A stretch of DNA of 53,971 bases from Roseivivax lentus (GCF_900156805.1 NZ_FTOQ01000019.1:1-53971); one strand, 5' to 3'; positions 42,809 through 52,188 are shown, numbered from the stretch's first letter. The notes: a model not told the origin generated them from the letters alone. Program-made: numbers and translations.

Positions 42809-44386
42809 ATGAAAACCACCGGCATCCTTGCCGCGGCGCTTCTGGCCAGCACATCGCTGGCGGCGTCCGCAGAAACCCTGCGCTGGGCGCGGGCGGGCGA
42901 TTCGCTCACCCTCGACCCGCATGCGCAGAACGAAGGCCCGACCCACACGCTCGCCCACCAGATCTACGAGCCGCTCATCATCCGCGACATGTCGGGCGAG
43001 TTTCAGGCCGCCCTCGCGACCGATTGGGCGCCCTCCGCGGACGACCCGAATGTCTGGGTGTTCAACCTGCGCCAGGGCGTGAAGTACCATGACGGCGCGG
43101 ATTTCACCGCCGAGGACGTGGTCTTCTCGATCAATCGCGCGAAGTCCGACAATTCGAACATGAAGGAGCTTCTGAACTCCATCGTCGAGGTCCGCGCGGT
43201 CGATGACCACACCGTCGAGTTCGTCACCGACGGTCCGAACCCGATCCTGCCCTCGAACCTCACCAACCTCTTCATGATGGACAAGGGCTGGACCGAGGCG
43301 AACGATTCCGTCGCCGTGCAGGACGTCGAGGGCGGCGAGTCGACCTTCGCCTCGCAGAACGCCAACGGCACCGGCGCCTTCACGCTCGTGAGCCGCGAGC
43401 CCGACGTGCGCACCGTGCTCGAACAGAACCCCGATTACTGGGGCATGGACATGTTCCCGATGGACGTGACCCGCATCGAATACACGCCCATCCAGAACGC
43501 CGCGACCCGCGTCGCGGCCCTGCTCTCGGGCGAGGTCGACTTCATCCAGGACGTGCCGGTGCAGGATCTGGGCCGCGTCGGCGACACCGAGGGCCTCCTG
43601 GTGAAGACCGCGCCGCAGAACCGGGTGATCTTCTTCGGCATGAACATGGGCGCCGAGGATCTCGCCAATGACGACGTCGAGGGCGCCAACCCGCTGGCCG
43701 ACGCGCGCGTGCGCAAGGCCATGTCCATGGCGATCAACCGCGACGCCATCCAGCAGGTCGTGATGCGCGGCCAGTCCGAGCCCGCGGGCATGATCGCACC
43801 GCCCTTCGTCAACGGCTGGACCGAGGAGATGGACGCCTCTTCGGCCACCGATGTCGAGGCCGCGAAGGCGCTGATGGAAGAGGCGGGCTATGCCGACGGC
43901 TTCTCGATCCAGCTCGATTGCCCGAACGACCGCTACATCAACGACGAGGCGATCTGCCAGGCCGCGGTGGGCATGCTCGCCCAGATCGGCGTGACGGTGA
44001 ACCTCGACGCCAAGCCCAAGGCGCAGCACTTCCCGCTCATCACCAATGGCGAGACGGATTTCTACATGCTGGGCTGGGGCGTGCCGACCTACGATTCCGA
44101 GTACATCTTCAACTTCCTCGTGCACACGCGCGGCGAAGAGCGCGGATCGTGGAACAACACCGGCTACTCGAACGCCGATGTGGATGCGCAGATCGTGAGC
44201 CTCGCCTCCGAGACCGATCTCGAGGCGCGCAACGCCACCATCGCGGATATCTGGGAAGTGGTTCAGGACGAACAGCTCTACATCCCGATCCACCATCAGG
44301 TGCTGAACTGGGGCATGACCGACAAGATCGGCATCGAGGTCTCGCCCGAGGACGATCCGAAGTTCAAGTTCATGGAAATGAACTGA
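42809..44386 (+). CDS. ABC transporter family 5 substrate-binding protein (first copy)
   Basis: The 525-residue DppA/OppA-type protein has signal peptide 'ILAAALLASTSLAASAE', then 'LRWARAGDSLTLDPHAQNEG' and the family signature 'YHDGADFTAEDVVFSINRA'. ATG 42809 has GGGAG upstream. It binds peptides, opines or similar large polar solutes. A second full-length binding protein follows in the same operon, so the permease may serve two ligand ranges. A perfect 7-bp hairpin lies just after the stop. Confidence 0.9.
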   Translation: MKTTGILAAALLASTSLAASAETLRWARAGDSLTLDPHAQNEGPTHTLAHQIYEPLIIRDMSGEFQAALATDWAPSADDPNVWVFNLRQGVKYHDGADFTAEDVVFSINRAKSDNSNMKELLNSIVEVRAVDDHTVEFVTDGPNPILPSNLTNLFMMDKGWTEANDSVAVQDVEGGESTFASQNANGTGAFTLVSREPDVRTVLEQNPDYWGMDMFPMDVTRIEYTPIQNAATRVAALLSGEVDFIQDVPVQDLGRVGDTEGLLVKTAPQNRVIFFGMNMGAEDLANDDVEGANPLADARVRKAMSMAINRDAIQQVVMRGQSEPAGMIAPPFVNGWTEEMDASSATDVEAAKALMEEAGYADGFSIQLDCPNDRYINDEAICQAAVGMLAQIGVTVNLDAKPKAQHFPLITNGETDFYMLGWGVPTYDSEYIFNFLVHTRGEERGSWNNTGYSNADVDAQIVSLASETDLEARNATIADIWEVVQDEQLYIPIHHQVLNWGMTDKIGIEVSPEDDPKFKFMEMN

Positions 44387-44396
44387 TCCACCGCCT

Positions 44397-44418
44397 CCCC
44401 GGGGGATGTATCCCGGGG
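44397..44418 (+). other. Hairpin between the two binding-protein genes
   Basis: CCCCGGG (44397-44403) pairs perfectly with CCCGGGG (44412-44418) over eight bases, 10 bases after the first binding-protein stop. With only TTGCTAC following, it is more likely a stabilising element than a full terminator. Confidence 0.55.
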
Positions 44419-44484
44419 CCTTGCTACATTGGTCCGGGCGTGTCACGGCGCGCCCGGATCATCCCTTTTACAAGGAATGCTGCC

Positions 44485-46041
44485 ATGAAGACCGCCTGGA
44501 CCCTCGCCGCGCTCTGCGCGCTGGCCGTGCCCGCGAATGCCGAAACCTTCCGCTGGGCCAGCCAGACCGACCCCAACACCATGGACCCCCATGCCGGCAA
44601 TTCCGCCCCCGTTCTGGGCTTTCTGAACAACGTCTATGAAGGTCTCGTGCGGCGCGATCGCGATATGCAGATCGAACCGGCGCTCGCCACTTCCTGGGAA
44701 CCCATCGGCGACGGCGAAGGCTGGCGCTTCACCCTGCGCGAAGGCGTGACCTTCCACGATGGCGCGGATTTCACCGCCGAGGACGTGGTCTTTTCCTACG
44801 AACGCGCCTCTTCGCCCGAGGCCGATACCGCAAGCTGGTTCTCTTCGGTGACCGAGGTCATGGCACCGGACGATTACACCGTCGAGATGCGCACCTCCGC
44901 GCCGAACCCGATCTTTCCGGATTCCATCGCCAACTGGATGATCATGGACAAGGGCTGGGCCGAGGCGAACGACGTCACCCGCCCCAATATCGAGCAGGGC
45001 AATTACGCCACGCTCAACACCAACGGCACCGGGGCCTACCGCGTGGCCGAACGCGACCCGGCGCTGAAGACCGTGCTTGTGCCCTTCGAGAACTGGTGGG
45101 GCGAGGATCGCGGCAACGTCACCGAGGCGATCTTCACCCCCATCGACAATTCCGCCACCGCGGTTGCAGCACTCCTGTCGGGCGAGGTCGACATGATCAA
45201 CCCGGTGCCGGTGCAGGATGCCGACCGGCTCGATCAGGCCGAGGGCGTGGAGCTGAAGCGCGGCGTCGAGGCGCGGGTGATGATGTTCGGCTTTTCCCAG
45301 GACAAGGACACGCTGGTCGGCGGTGACGGATCGGTCGAGGGCAACCCGTTCAAGGACCCGCGCGTGCGCCGCGCCGTGGCCCATGCGATCAACGTTCCGG
45401 CCATCCTGCAGACCATCATGCGCGGCTCCGCCGAGCCTGCGGCGCAACTCGTGAGCCCCGCGATGTCGGGCTATTCCGAGAGCCTGTCCGAACGCCCGGC
45501 GCTCGACGTCGAGGCCGCCCGCGCGCTTCTGGCCGAGGCGGGCTATCCCGACGGTTTCCGCTTCCTCCTGAAATGCCCCAATGACCGCTACATCAACGAC
45601 GATTCGGTCTGCCAGGCCACCGTCGCGATGCTGGCGCAGATCGGGCTCGAGGCGCAGCTCGACGCCATTCCGGTGCGCAACTACTGGCCGGAACTGCGCG
45701 CGGACGAATACGACATGTACCTCCTGGGCTGGTCGCCCGGCACCTTCGATGCCGAGCACCCGTTCCGCTTCCTCGTGCACACCCCGCAGGAGAATATCGG
45801 CACCTGGAATTTCGGCGGCTATTCCAATCCCCGCGTCGACGAGCTGATCCCGGCCATCCAGTCCGAGATCGACCCCGAGGCGCGTCAGGCCATGCTCGAC
45901 GAGGTCGCGGGCATCGTGCAGGAGGACATGGTCTACGTGCCGCTTTACGTGCAGCCGCTTCTCTGGGGGACGGCCACGAATATCGATCTGACACAGCGCG
46001 AGGATAACTTCTTCATCCTGCGCTGGGTCGACGTACGGTAA
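44485..46041 (+). CDS. ABC transporter family 5 substrate-binding protein (second copy)
   Basis: This 518-residue paralogue of the preceding protein has signal peptide 'TAWTLAALCALAVPANAE', 'FRWASQTDPNTMDPHAGNSA' and 'FHDGADFTAEDVVFSYERA'. Several blocks are shared with copy 1 ('LLSGEVDXI-XX-VPVQD', 'CPNDRYINDXXXCQA'), but most of the sequence differs, so the duplication is old. ATG 44485 has AAGGA upstream. The permease gene starts 6 bases after its stop. Confidence 0.9.
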   Translation: MKTAWTLAALCALAVPANAETFRWASQTDPNTMDPHAGNSAPVLGFLNNVYEGLVRRDRDMQIEPALATSWEPIGDGEGWRFTLREGVTFHDGADFTAEDVVFSYERASSPEADTASWFSSVTEVMAPDDYTVEMRTSAPNPIFPDSIANWMIMDKGWAEANDVTRPNIEQGNYATLNTNGTGAYRVAERDPALKTVLVPFENWWGEDRGNVTEAIFTPIDNSATAVAALLSGEVDMINPVPVQDADRLDQAEGVELKRGVEARVMMFGFSQDKDTLVGGDGSVEGNPFKDPRVRRAVAHAINVPAILQTIMRGSAEPAAQLVSPAMSGYSESLSERPALDVEAARALLAEAGYPDGFRFLLKCPNDRYINDDSVCQATVAMLAQIGLEAQLDAIPVRNYWPELRADEYDMYLLGWSPGTFDAEHPFRFLVHTPQENIGTWNFGGYSNPRVDELIPAIQSEIDPEARQAMLDEVAGIVQEDMVYVPLYVQPLLWGTATNIDLTQREDNFFILRWVDVR

Positions 46042-46047
46042 GCGCCG

Positions 46048-47031
46048 ATGCTCGCCTACATCATCCGCCGGGTCGGCCAGTCGATCCTTGTGCTGCTGTT
46101 CACTGGCCTCGTGGCCTTTTCCATGTTCAGCTTCGTGGGCGATCCCATCGACAACATGCTGGGGCAGGAGCGCACGCAGGCCGACGTGGAACGGCTGCGC
46201 ACCGAGCTTGGCCTCGACCGGCCCTTCGTGGTGCAGTATTACAAGTTCCTCGAACAGGCCGTGCAGGGCAATTTCGGGCTGAGCTACCGGCAGGGCCGCC
46301 CGGTGGGCGAGATCCTTCTCGAACGCGCGCCGGCGACACTGGAACTGGCCTTCGTGTCGGGGCTTCTGGCGCTGGTGGGCGGGATCGGCCTCGGAATCTT
46401 CACCGCGATCCGAAGGCAAGGCTGGGCCGCGAACGTCATCATGACCGTGTCGCTGATCGGGGTGTCGCTGCCCACGTTCCTGATCGGAATTCTGCTGATC
46501 TACCTCTTCTCCGTCGAGCTGGGCTGGCTGCCGTCCTTCGGGCGCGGAGAGGTGACGCAGATCGGCGGCTGGTCCACCGGTTTTCTGACCGCGAGCGGGC
46601 TGAAGGCGCTCATCCTGCCCGCGATCACGCTGGGGCTTTACCAGATGACGCTGATCATGCGGCTCGTGCGCACCGAGATGCTGGAGGTGCTGCGCATGGA
46701 TTACATCCGCTTCGCCCGCGCCCGCGGCATCCGCGAACGGGCGATCAACTTCCGCCACGCGCTGAAGAACACGCTGGTGCCGGTCATCACCATCACCGGC
46801 CTGCAGCTCGGCTCGATCATCGCCTTCGCCATCATCACTGAGACGGTGTTCCAGTGGCCGGGCGTCGGGCTTCTCTTCATCAACGCGATCCAGTTCGTCG
46901 ATATTCCGGTCATGGCCGCGTATCTCATGATGATTTCGGTGATGTTCGTGGGCATCAACCTGATCGTCGACATGCTTTACTTCGCGATCGACCCGCGCCT
47001 GCGCGTCGACCGCACAGCCGGAGGGCACTGA
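46048..47031 (+). CDS. Dipeptide-type ABC permease (DppB-like)
   Basis: The 327-residue permease has six helices. The N-terminal 'MLAYIIRRVGQSILVLLFTGLV' and EAA loop 'EVLRMDYIRFARARGIRERAI' are typical of DppB/OppB. It forms the heterodimeric channel with the next gene, one base downstream. Confidence 0.92.
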   Translation: MLAYIIRRVGQSILVLLFTGLVAFSMFSFVGDPIDNMLGQERTQADVERLRTELGLDRPFVVQYYKFLEQAVQGNFGLSYRQGRPVGEILLERAPATLELAFVSGLLALVGGIGLGIFTAIRRQGWAANVIMTVSLIGVSLPTFLIGILLIYLFSVELGWLPSFGRGEVTQIGGWSTGFLTASGLKALILPAITLGLYQMTLIMRLVRTEMLEVLRMDYIRFARARGIRERAINFRHALKNTLVPVITITGLQLGSIIAFAIITETVFQWPGVGLLFINAIQFVDIPVMAAYLMMISVMFVGINLIVDMLYFAIDPRLRVDRTAGGH

Positions 47032-47032
47032 C

Positions 47033-47989
47033 ATGGCCGAAACCGACATGCCATCGGACGCGCCGATCCGCCCGCCCTCGCGCATCAAGCGCGCTTGGGA
47101 GAGCGATCTGGCCTGGTCCTTCCGCCACACCCCCGTGGCGATGATCTCGGCCTTCGTCGTGACGCTGCTGGTCCTCGCGGCGCTGCTGGCGCCGCTGATC
47201 GCGCCGCACAACCCGTTCGATCCCGCGACGCTGAACCTGATGAACGGCTTCACCCCGCCGGGCGAGGCCAATGCCTTCACCGGAGACAGCTTCCTGATGG
47301 GCACCGACGATCAGGGCCGCGACGTCTTCTCGACCATTCTCTACGGCATGCGCATCTCGCTCTTCGTGGGCTTCTCGGCGGTGCTGCTGGCGCTGGTGAT
47401 CGGCGTGGTCCTGGGGCTGCTCGCGGGCTATCTCGGCGGCTGGACCGAGACCATCATCATGCGCGTCGCCGACGTGCAGCTCACCTTCCCGGCGATCCTC
47501 GTCGCCATGCTGATCTTCGGCATCGCCAAGGGCATTACGCCACCCGAATACCGCGACCAGATGGCGATCTGGGTGCTGATCCTCGCCATTGGCCTCTCGG
47601 ACTGGGTGCAGTTCGCCCGCGTCGTGCGCGGCGCCACGCTGGTGGAGAAAAGCCGCGAATACGTGCAGGCCGCGCGCCTCATCGGCCGATCGCCCTTCTC
47701 GATCATGATCCGCCACATCCTGCCCAACGTGCTGAACCCGGTGCTGGTGATCGCCACCATCTCTCTGGCGCTCGCGATCATCGCCGAGGCGACGCTGTCC
47801 TTCCTCGGCGTCGGGGCCCCGCCCACCAAGCCGTCGCTCGGCACGCTCATCCGGATCGGGCAGGAATTCATGTTCTCGGGCGAATGGTGGATCCTGTTCT
47901 TCCCCGCCCTGACGCTCCTTGCGCTGGCCCTGTCGATCAATCTTCTGGGCGACTGGCTGCGCGACGCGCTCAATCCGAAACTGAGGTGA
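47033..47989 (+). CDS. Dipeptide-type ABC permease (DppC-like)
   Basis: The 318-residue permease has an N-terminal cytoplasmic tail, the DppC 'FLMGTDDQGRDVFSTILYGMRISL' segment and EAA loop 'EYVQAARLIGRSPFSIMIRHILPN'. The ATPase gene follows 4 bases after its stop. Confidence 0.92.
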   Translation: MAETDMPSDAPIRPPSRIKRAWESDLAWSFRHTPVAMISAFVVTLLVLAALLAPLIAPHNPFDPATLNLMNGFTPPGEANAFTGDSFLMGTDDQGRDVFSTILYGMRISLFVGFSAVLLALVIGVVLGLLAGYLGGWTETIIMRVADVQLTFPAILVAMLIFGIAKGITPPEYRDQMAIWVLILAIGLSDWVQFARVVRGATLVEKSREYVQAARLIGRSPFSIMIRHILPNVLNPVLVIATISLALAIIAEATLSFLGVGAPPTKPSLGTLIRIGQEFMFSGEWWILFFPALTLLALALSINLLGDWLRDALNPKLR

Positions 47990-47993
47990 TCCC

Positions 47994-48989
47994 ATGACCA
48001 CCCCCGTCCTTTCCGTCCGCGGCATGACCGTGGAAATCCCCACGCGGCGCGGCGTGCTGCGCCCGGTGGACAATGTCAGCTTCGACATCGCCGAGGGCGA
48101 GATCCTCGGCGTCGTGGGCGAGAGCGGCGCGGGCAAGTCCATGACCGGCAACGCCGTGATCGGCCTGCTCGACCCGCCCGCGCGCATCGTCTCGGGCGAG
48201 GTACTGCTGAAAGGCGAGGCCGTGCACACCGCCAAGGGCGAGAAGCTGCGCCGCATCCGCGGCAAGCGCATGGGCATGATCTTCCAGGACCCGCTGACCT
48301 CGCTGAACCCGCTTCTGACCGTGGGCGAGCAGCTGAGCGAGACCATCCTCGAACACCTGCCGGTCAGCCAGTCCGAGGCGGAGAAACGCGCCATCGCCGC
48401 GCTGGACGAGGTCGGCATCCCGGCGGCCGCGCAGCGCATCGACAGCTATCCGCACGAGTTTTCGGGCGGCATGCGCCAGCGCGTGGTGATCGCGCTCGCG
48501 CTCTGCGCCGAGCCCGACCTCGTGATCGCGGACGAGCCCACCACCGCGCTCGACGTGTCGGTGCAGGCGCAGATCATCGCGCTTCTGAAGCGGCTCTGCC
48601 GGGACAAGGGGGTCGCGGTGATGCTGGTGACCCATGACATGGGCGTGATCGCCGAAGCCGCCGACCGCGTCGCGGTGATGTATGCCGGCCGCATGGCCGA
48701 GCTGGGCCCGGTGCGCGAGGTGCTGACCCGCGCCCGCCATCCCTATACGGCGGGCCTGATGGGCTCCACGCCGCTGGCCTCCCAGGGCCAGAAGCGCCTG
48801 CGCCAGATCCCCGGTGCCATGCCCCGGCTCGAACATCTGCCCGACGGCTGCGCCTTCCATCCCCGCTGCGACCGCGCCGAGGCCAGGTGCCGCCAGAACC
48901 CCGCGCCGGACCTGACCGCCTGCGAGGGCCGCGCGGCCTGCTGGTTCCCGCTGCCTGCCCAATCCGAGAAAGAAGAGGTCTCCGCATGA
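47994..48989 (+). CDS. Dipeptide-type ABC ATPase (DppD-like)
   Basis: The 331-residue ATPase has Walker A 'GESGAGKS', signature 'FSGGMRQR', Walker B '[12 protein letters not shown]', and the C-terminal Cys-bearing oligopeptide domain '[17 protein letters not shown]'. Its TGA overlaps the next ATG (ATGA). Confidence 0.93.
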   Translation: MTTPVLSVRGMTVEIPTRRGVLRPVDNVSFDIAEGEILGVVGESGAGKSMTGNAVIGLLDPPARIVSGEVLLKGEAVHTAKGEKLRRIRGKRMGMIFQDPLTSLNPLLTVGEQLSETILEHLPVSQSEAEKRAIAALDEVGIPAAAQRIDSYPHEFSGGMRQRVVIALALCAEPDLVIADEPTTALDVSVQAQIIALLKRLCRDKGVAVMLVTHDMGVIAEAADRVAVMYAGRMAELGPVREVLTRARHPYTAGLMGSTPLASQGQKRLRQIPGAMPRLEHLPDGCAFHPRCDRAEARCRQNPAPDLTACEGRAACWFPLPAQSEKEEVSA

Positions 48990-49951
48990 GCGCGCTCATC
49001 GAGGTCGAGAACCTGACCCGCGTCTTCGACGTCTCCAAGCCCTGGCTGAACCGGGTGATCGAACGGCTGCCGAAGGCGCTGCTGACGGCGGTCTCCGACG
49101 TCTCCTTCGGGATCGAGGAAAATTCCGTCTACGCGCTGGTGGGCGAGAGCGGTTCGGGCAAGTCCACCATCGGCAAGATCATCGTGGGTCTCGTGCCGCC
49201 CTCCTCGGGCAAGGTCGAGATCGACGGCGTGGATCTCGCCACCGAACCCGAGGGCGCGCGCCGCGCGGCGGTGCGCGAGAACGTGCAGATGATCTTCCAG
49301 GACCCCTATGCCTCGCTCAATCCGCGCTGGAAGGTGCGCGATATCATCGCCGAGCCGGTCTCCGCGCGCGGCGGCGATACCGAGGGGCTGGCCGAGCGGC
49401 TCCTGGAGCAGGTGGGCCTGTCGGCACAGGATGCGGGCAAGTATCCGCACGAGTTTTCCGGCGGGCAGCGCCAGCGCATCTGCATCGCCCGGGCGCTGGC
49501 GTCCAACCCGCGGATCATCGTCTGCGACGAGCCCACCTCGGCGCTCGACGTGTCGGTCCAAAGCCAGGTCCTGAACCTGATGAGCGATCTGCGCGAGGAG
49601 CTGGGCCTGACCTATCTCTTCATCTCGCATGACCTGACGGTGGTGCGGCACATGGCCGACAAGGTGGGCGTGCTCTATCTCGGCACGCTCGTAGAGGAGG
49701 CCCCGCGCGACACGCTCTATGCCGATCCCAAGCATCCCTATACGCAGATGCTCTTCGAGGCCGCGCCGCGCATGGACGCTTTCGGGCGCGACATCGACCC
49801 GCCCAAGGGCGAGATCCCCGACGCGATCAACCCGCCGCCGGGCTGCGCCTTCCATCCCCGCTGCCCCATCGCCGTCGACCGCTGCCGCAAGGAACGTCCC
49901 CGGCTGCGCGAGGTGGGCAAGACGCGCGTCGCCTGCCACCTCGCCGAATAG
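48986..49951 (+). CDS. Dipeptide-type ABC ATPase (DppF-like)
   Basis: The 321-residue partner ATPase has Walker A 'GESGSGKS', signature 'FSGGQRQR', Walker B 'IIVCDEPTSALD', and C-terminal '[17 protein letters not shown]'. An insert near residues 18-35 ('PWLNRVIERLPK') before the first strand is common in this subgroup. It is the last gene of the operon; no clear terminator lies before the tRNA gene. Confidence 0.93.
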   Translation: MSALIEVENLTRVFDVSKPWLNRVIERLPKALLTAVSDVSFGIEENSVYALVGESGSGKSTIGKIIVGLVPPSSGKVEIDGVDLATEPEGARRAAVRENVQMIFQDPYASLNPRWKVRDIIAEPVSARGGDTEGLAERLLEQVGLSAQDAGKYPHEFSGGQRQRICIARALASNPRIIVCDEPTSALDVSVQSQVLNLMSDLREELGLTYLFISHDLTVVRHMADKVGVLYLGTLVEEAPRDTLYADPKHPYTQMLFEAAPRMDAFGRDIDPPKGEIPDAINPPPGCAFHPRCPIAVDRCRKERPRLREVGKTRVACHLAE

Positions 49952-50015
49952 TCGGCGATTTTCGCATCGGCAGATATTGCACCGTTCGGCCGGTCGCAGT
50001 ACACCGCGCCGGAGT

Positions 50016-50091
50016 GCCCCTATAGCTCAGCTGGTAGAGCAACTGATTTGTAATCAGTAGGTCCGCGGTTCGAGTCCGTGTGGGGGCACCA
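50016..50091 (+). tRNA. tRNA-Thr (anticodon TGT)
   Basis: This is a complete cloverleaf: acceptor GCCCCTA/TGGGGGC, D-arm with AGCTCAGCTGGTAGAGC, anticodon stem ACTGA/TCAGT around loop TTTGTAA (anticodon TGT), T-arm GGTTCGAGTCC, discriminator A and encoded CCA (50089-50091). GC content falls sharply right after it, so it may be an integration site. Confidence 0.96.
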
Positions 50092-50675
50092 TTTCATAAG
50101 CTTTAATTATTGAAAAATATAGAAAATTTAGATTTTAGCTAAAACCTATCCACCTATATACCCACCCTAAGGCTGCGAATACTTCCGTGAACGCTTGGAT
50201 ATTATACAGCTACCTAAGGGGCAGACCGGTAGCATTTCGCATCATGCTCGTCGCCATCGAAGGCAAGCCTTAGCTTGTCTTAGCATACAACTTAGCAATC
50301 TTTGCGGTCCCGCACACGCCATACGCATTGCCGATGGACTGATCCGACACGCGAATAAAAGCTAATATTCCTTAATAATAACGCGTCGGAGACATCCAGG
50401 AAATGTACCTCCTGCATCGCGGCGCCCTGGTCCTTGACCGCATCTCCGGTCTTGCCGACGCCGCTGTTGAACGCCTCGCCCGGCGTCCGGTCGCGCGGGT
50501 CTAGTGTTCCCCGTCTGACATAAGATTCCTGGCCTGCCTGTGTTGCGCGGCCGTTACCTGGATATAGCTCCCAGGTTAGCTATGCGGACGAAGCAGCCCT
50601 CCGTCGAGAACTCCACTCTTTGACAAAAGCATTCATGAGCACGAATGATCCAGCGACTTAACAAGGAAACGCAAC
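50092..50675. other. Gene-poor, AT-richer flank of tRNA-Thr (possible island edge)
   Basis: No convincing gene lies here. The first 100 bases are AT-rich. CTTAGC occurs three times at 10- and 12-base spacing (50269, 50279, 50291), like arm-type recombinase sites. On the minus strand, about 50503 to 50290, a frame reads 'DPRDRTPGEAFNSGVGKTGD' and on to a stop, with coding-like composition near 50400-50500, so a gene remnant is possible. A promoter-like TTGACA (50620-50625) - 18 - AATGAT (50644-50649) precedes the next gene. No second copy of the tRNA 3' end is seen in the window. Confidence 0.4.
50620..50649 (+). promoter_or_regulatory. Possible promoter of the NTF2-like gene
   Basis: A consensus -35 TTGACA (50620-50625) lies 18 bases before AATGAT (50644-50649), about 27 bases upstream of the GTG start. 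Confidence 0.4.
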
Positions 50676-51035
50676 GTGACCTTTCGGGAAGAATGCCAAA
50701 AGCCGCTCGACCGTTATGTTTCTTCCTACCGCGAAGGTGACGCCAAAGGGTGCGCCGCCATCTATGCGCAGCATGCAGAAATGTATTCGCCCTTCGGCCC
50801 TCCGGCCGTCGGGCGTCAAGCTATCGAAGATACACATGCAGAGTGGGTCGCAGAGGGTGCCGAAAACAAAACGATTGAAGTAGTGATCGCGGAACGCAGC
50901 GGCGATCTTGGCTGGTGCCTCGCAAAATTCGGCGAAGGCACAACTGGCGAGGGCATCTCCTTGAACATACTGGCGAGACAATCAGACGGAGGCTGGCTAA
51001 TCACACGTTCCAGCCTCAACGAACTGTCGCTATAG
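50676..51035 (+). CDS. NTF2-like / SnoaL-DUF4440 family protein
   Basis: This 119-residue protein has a GTG start at 50676, behind AAGGA. The pattern 'YREGDAKGCAAIYAQHAEMYSPFGPPAVGRQAIEDTHAEWV' and the ending 'GGWLITRSSLNEL' fits DUF4440/SnoaL-type cone-shaped folds. These are ligand-binding or isomerase-like and often of unknown role. It stands alone after the tRNA gene. A hairpin follows about 130 bases downstream. Confidence 0.72.
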   Translation: MTFREECQKPLDRYVSSYREGDAKGCAAIYAQHAEMYSPFGPPAVGRQAIEDTHAEWVAEGAENKTIEVVIAERSGDLGWCLAKFGEGTTGEGISLNILARQSDGGWLITRSSLNELSL

Positions 51036-51167
51036 GCAAAACCGAGTTCAGTGAGCGTACGAAGCCTGACGCTTGCGCGAGCACTTAATAGAAAACCTTG
51101 AAGGACCGCTTTGCGGACAAAGCCGACCTTCGCCCGAGGCCCGCTTATGGAGCGGGACAAAAGCGGC

Positions 51168-51190
51168 GGTTTGTGGCAGGGCCACAAACC
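51168..51190. other. Perfect 9-bp hairpin in the gap between NTF2-like and Abi genes
   Basis: GGTTTGTGG (51168-51176) pairs exactly with CCACAAACC (51182-51190) over five bases. No T-run follows on either strand. The rest of 51036-51291 has only short repeats (for example CTGAC-TTAG-GTCAG at 51237-51250). Confidence 0.5.
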
Positions 51191-51291
51191 TTCGGCAGAA
51201 CCTATCATCGACAATGCGAAGCCGAGAGGAGGGTTGCTGACTTAGGTCAGTATTTATGACTTATGGTTCGTTTTGTGTTGATAAAAATTGG

Positions 51292-52065
51292 CTATGTCAA
51301 AGTATGCCAAGCCTCCGTGAAACTTTCATAGTCCATTCGCAACCGAAGATATTGAACCCTTGAGAACTTTTTAAAAGCAGTTTGTTCTTCACGTTTTTTA
51401 GCCCCGAGGCTGTCTCTTATGAAGTCGAGTGCGTTCATAGCATCTTCTAATCGCTGCCCGTACACAGGTTCGTGGTGTGCCACCCGGTTTCTAGTCGCAT
51501 AAATTGCTTCAAGTGACGTCGCTATGTCGCCCCTTTTGCGAGACTTGTCAGGAAAGACCTTTTTCAAAGATGGTTTCCACAAGTCAGCTTCATAGTCACT
51601 GGAGTACAAGCGCTTCCAAAATGAGAAAGTTGTCTGCGAAACGATCTGGCCATGTGTCACCACAAACAGAGCCTGCCGTCCCTTGACTATGTTCTTGTGT
51701 AACGTACCTGCAGGCACGCCACCAGGAAACGCGAAAGCGTCGAGGAAGGCTTTCTCTTTGTAGCTCAGTTTCGAATAGGCCGCTTTCTGTGCATGACTTG
51801 TGGCCGAGCTGATTGCCTTTTGCTCGAATGGCTTAAGCGGTAGAGTCGTATGGCCTGGTAGCAGCCATTCGTCATCTCCAAAATCATCGATTAAACACTG
51901 GTTGGTACTGTTACGAAGCGATAACTCCAACAGTGCGATCACAGACATCAACGACGATCCAAGCTGAAGCGTGTGGTTGTGCAGAGCAATAGCCTTCTTT
52001 TGTCTATCCGTATGATTTTCATACGTTTTAAGGCGTTCAGCCGAGATGAATTTTACTACGTCCAA
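51292..52065 (-). CDS. Abi-like HEPN-domain protein (candidate abortive-infection factor)
   Basis: The 257-residue protein begins 'ERLKTYENHTDRQKKAIALH' and 'SVIALLELSLRN', as in Abi-like proteins. It contains the HEPN RNase signature Rx4H at Arg192-His197 within 'ATRNRVAHHEPVY'. Such proteins are predicted RNases that act in phage defence or as toxins. The base composition is clearly lower in GC than the rest of the window, pointing to transfer. I used a TTG start at 52065; no ATG precedes it before an in-frame stop. No antitoxin gene is adjacent, so it probably acts alone. Confidence 0.75.
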   Translation of the reverse strand: MDVVKFISAERLKTYENHTDRQKKAIALHNHTLQLGSSLMSVIALLELSLRNSTNQCLIDDFGDDEWLLPGHTTLPLKPFEQKAISSATSHAQKAAYSKLSYKEKAFLDAFAFPGGVPAGTLHKNIVKGRQALFVVTHGQIVSQTTFSFWKRLYSSDYEADLWKPSLKKVFPDKSRKRGDIATSLEAIYATRNRVAHHEPVYGQRLEDAMNALDFIRDSLGAKKREEQTAFKKFSRVQYLRLRMDYESFTEAWHTLT

Positions 52066-52188
52066 TGCAACACCTATCGTTTCACCCCTTGCATACGGCG
52101 TTAAGGATCGCTATGTCGAGAGTTGAAAGGCTGGGGATAAGGTCGGCAGCGCCACGAGAGTGGTGACGGACCCCCCGCCTATTTGAAG
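52066..52188 (+). ncRNA. Possible structured small RNA upstream of an orphan terminator
   Basis: This 123-base stretch has no coding gene but a stem CGCCAC-GAGA-GTGGTG (52150-52165, GNRA-like loop with one wobble) and a GC-rich tail ACGGACCCCCCGCC. It runs straight into a strong terminator (52189-52218). A small RNA or the 3' end of a lost transcript would explain the terminator. No known RNA family is recognised. Confidence 0.3.

Noticed and set aside
44443-47304. A 953-codon open frame on the minus strand.
   Set aside because: It is antisense to the second binding protein and DppB-like gene; no domain can be recognised and composition is that of a shadow.
50403-50504. A 33-codon plus-strand frame (MYLLHRGALV...).
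   Set aside because: Too short and without a ribosome site; the minus strand there looks more coding-like, and neither is convincing.
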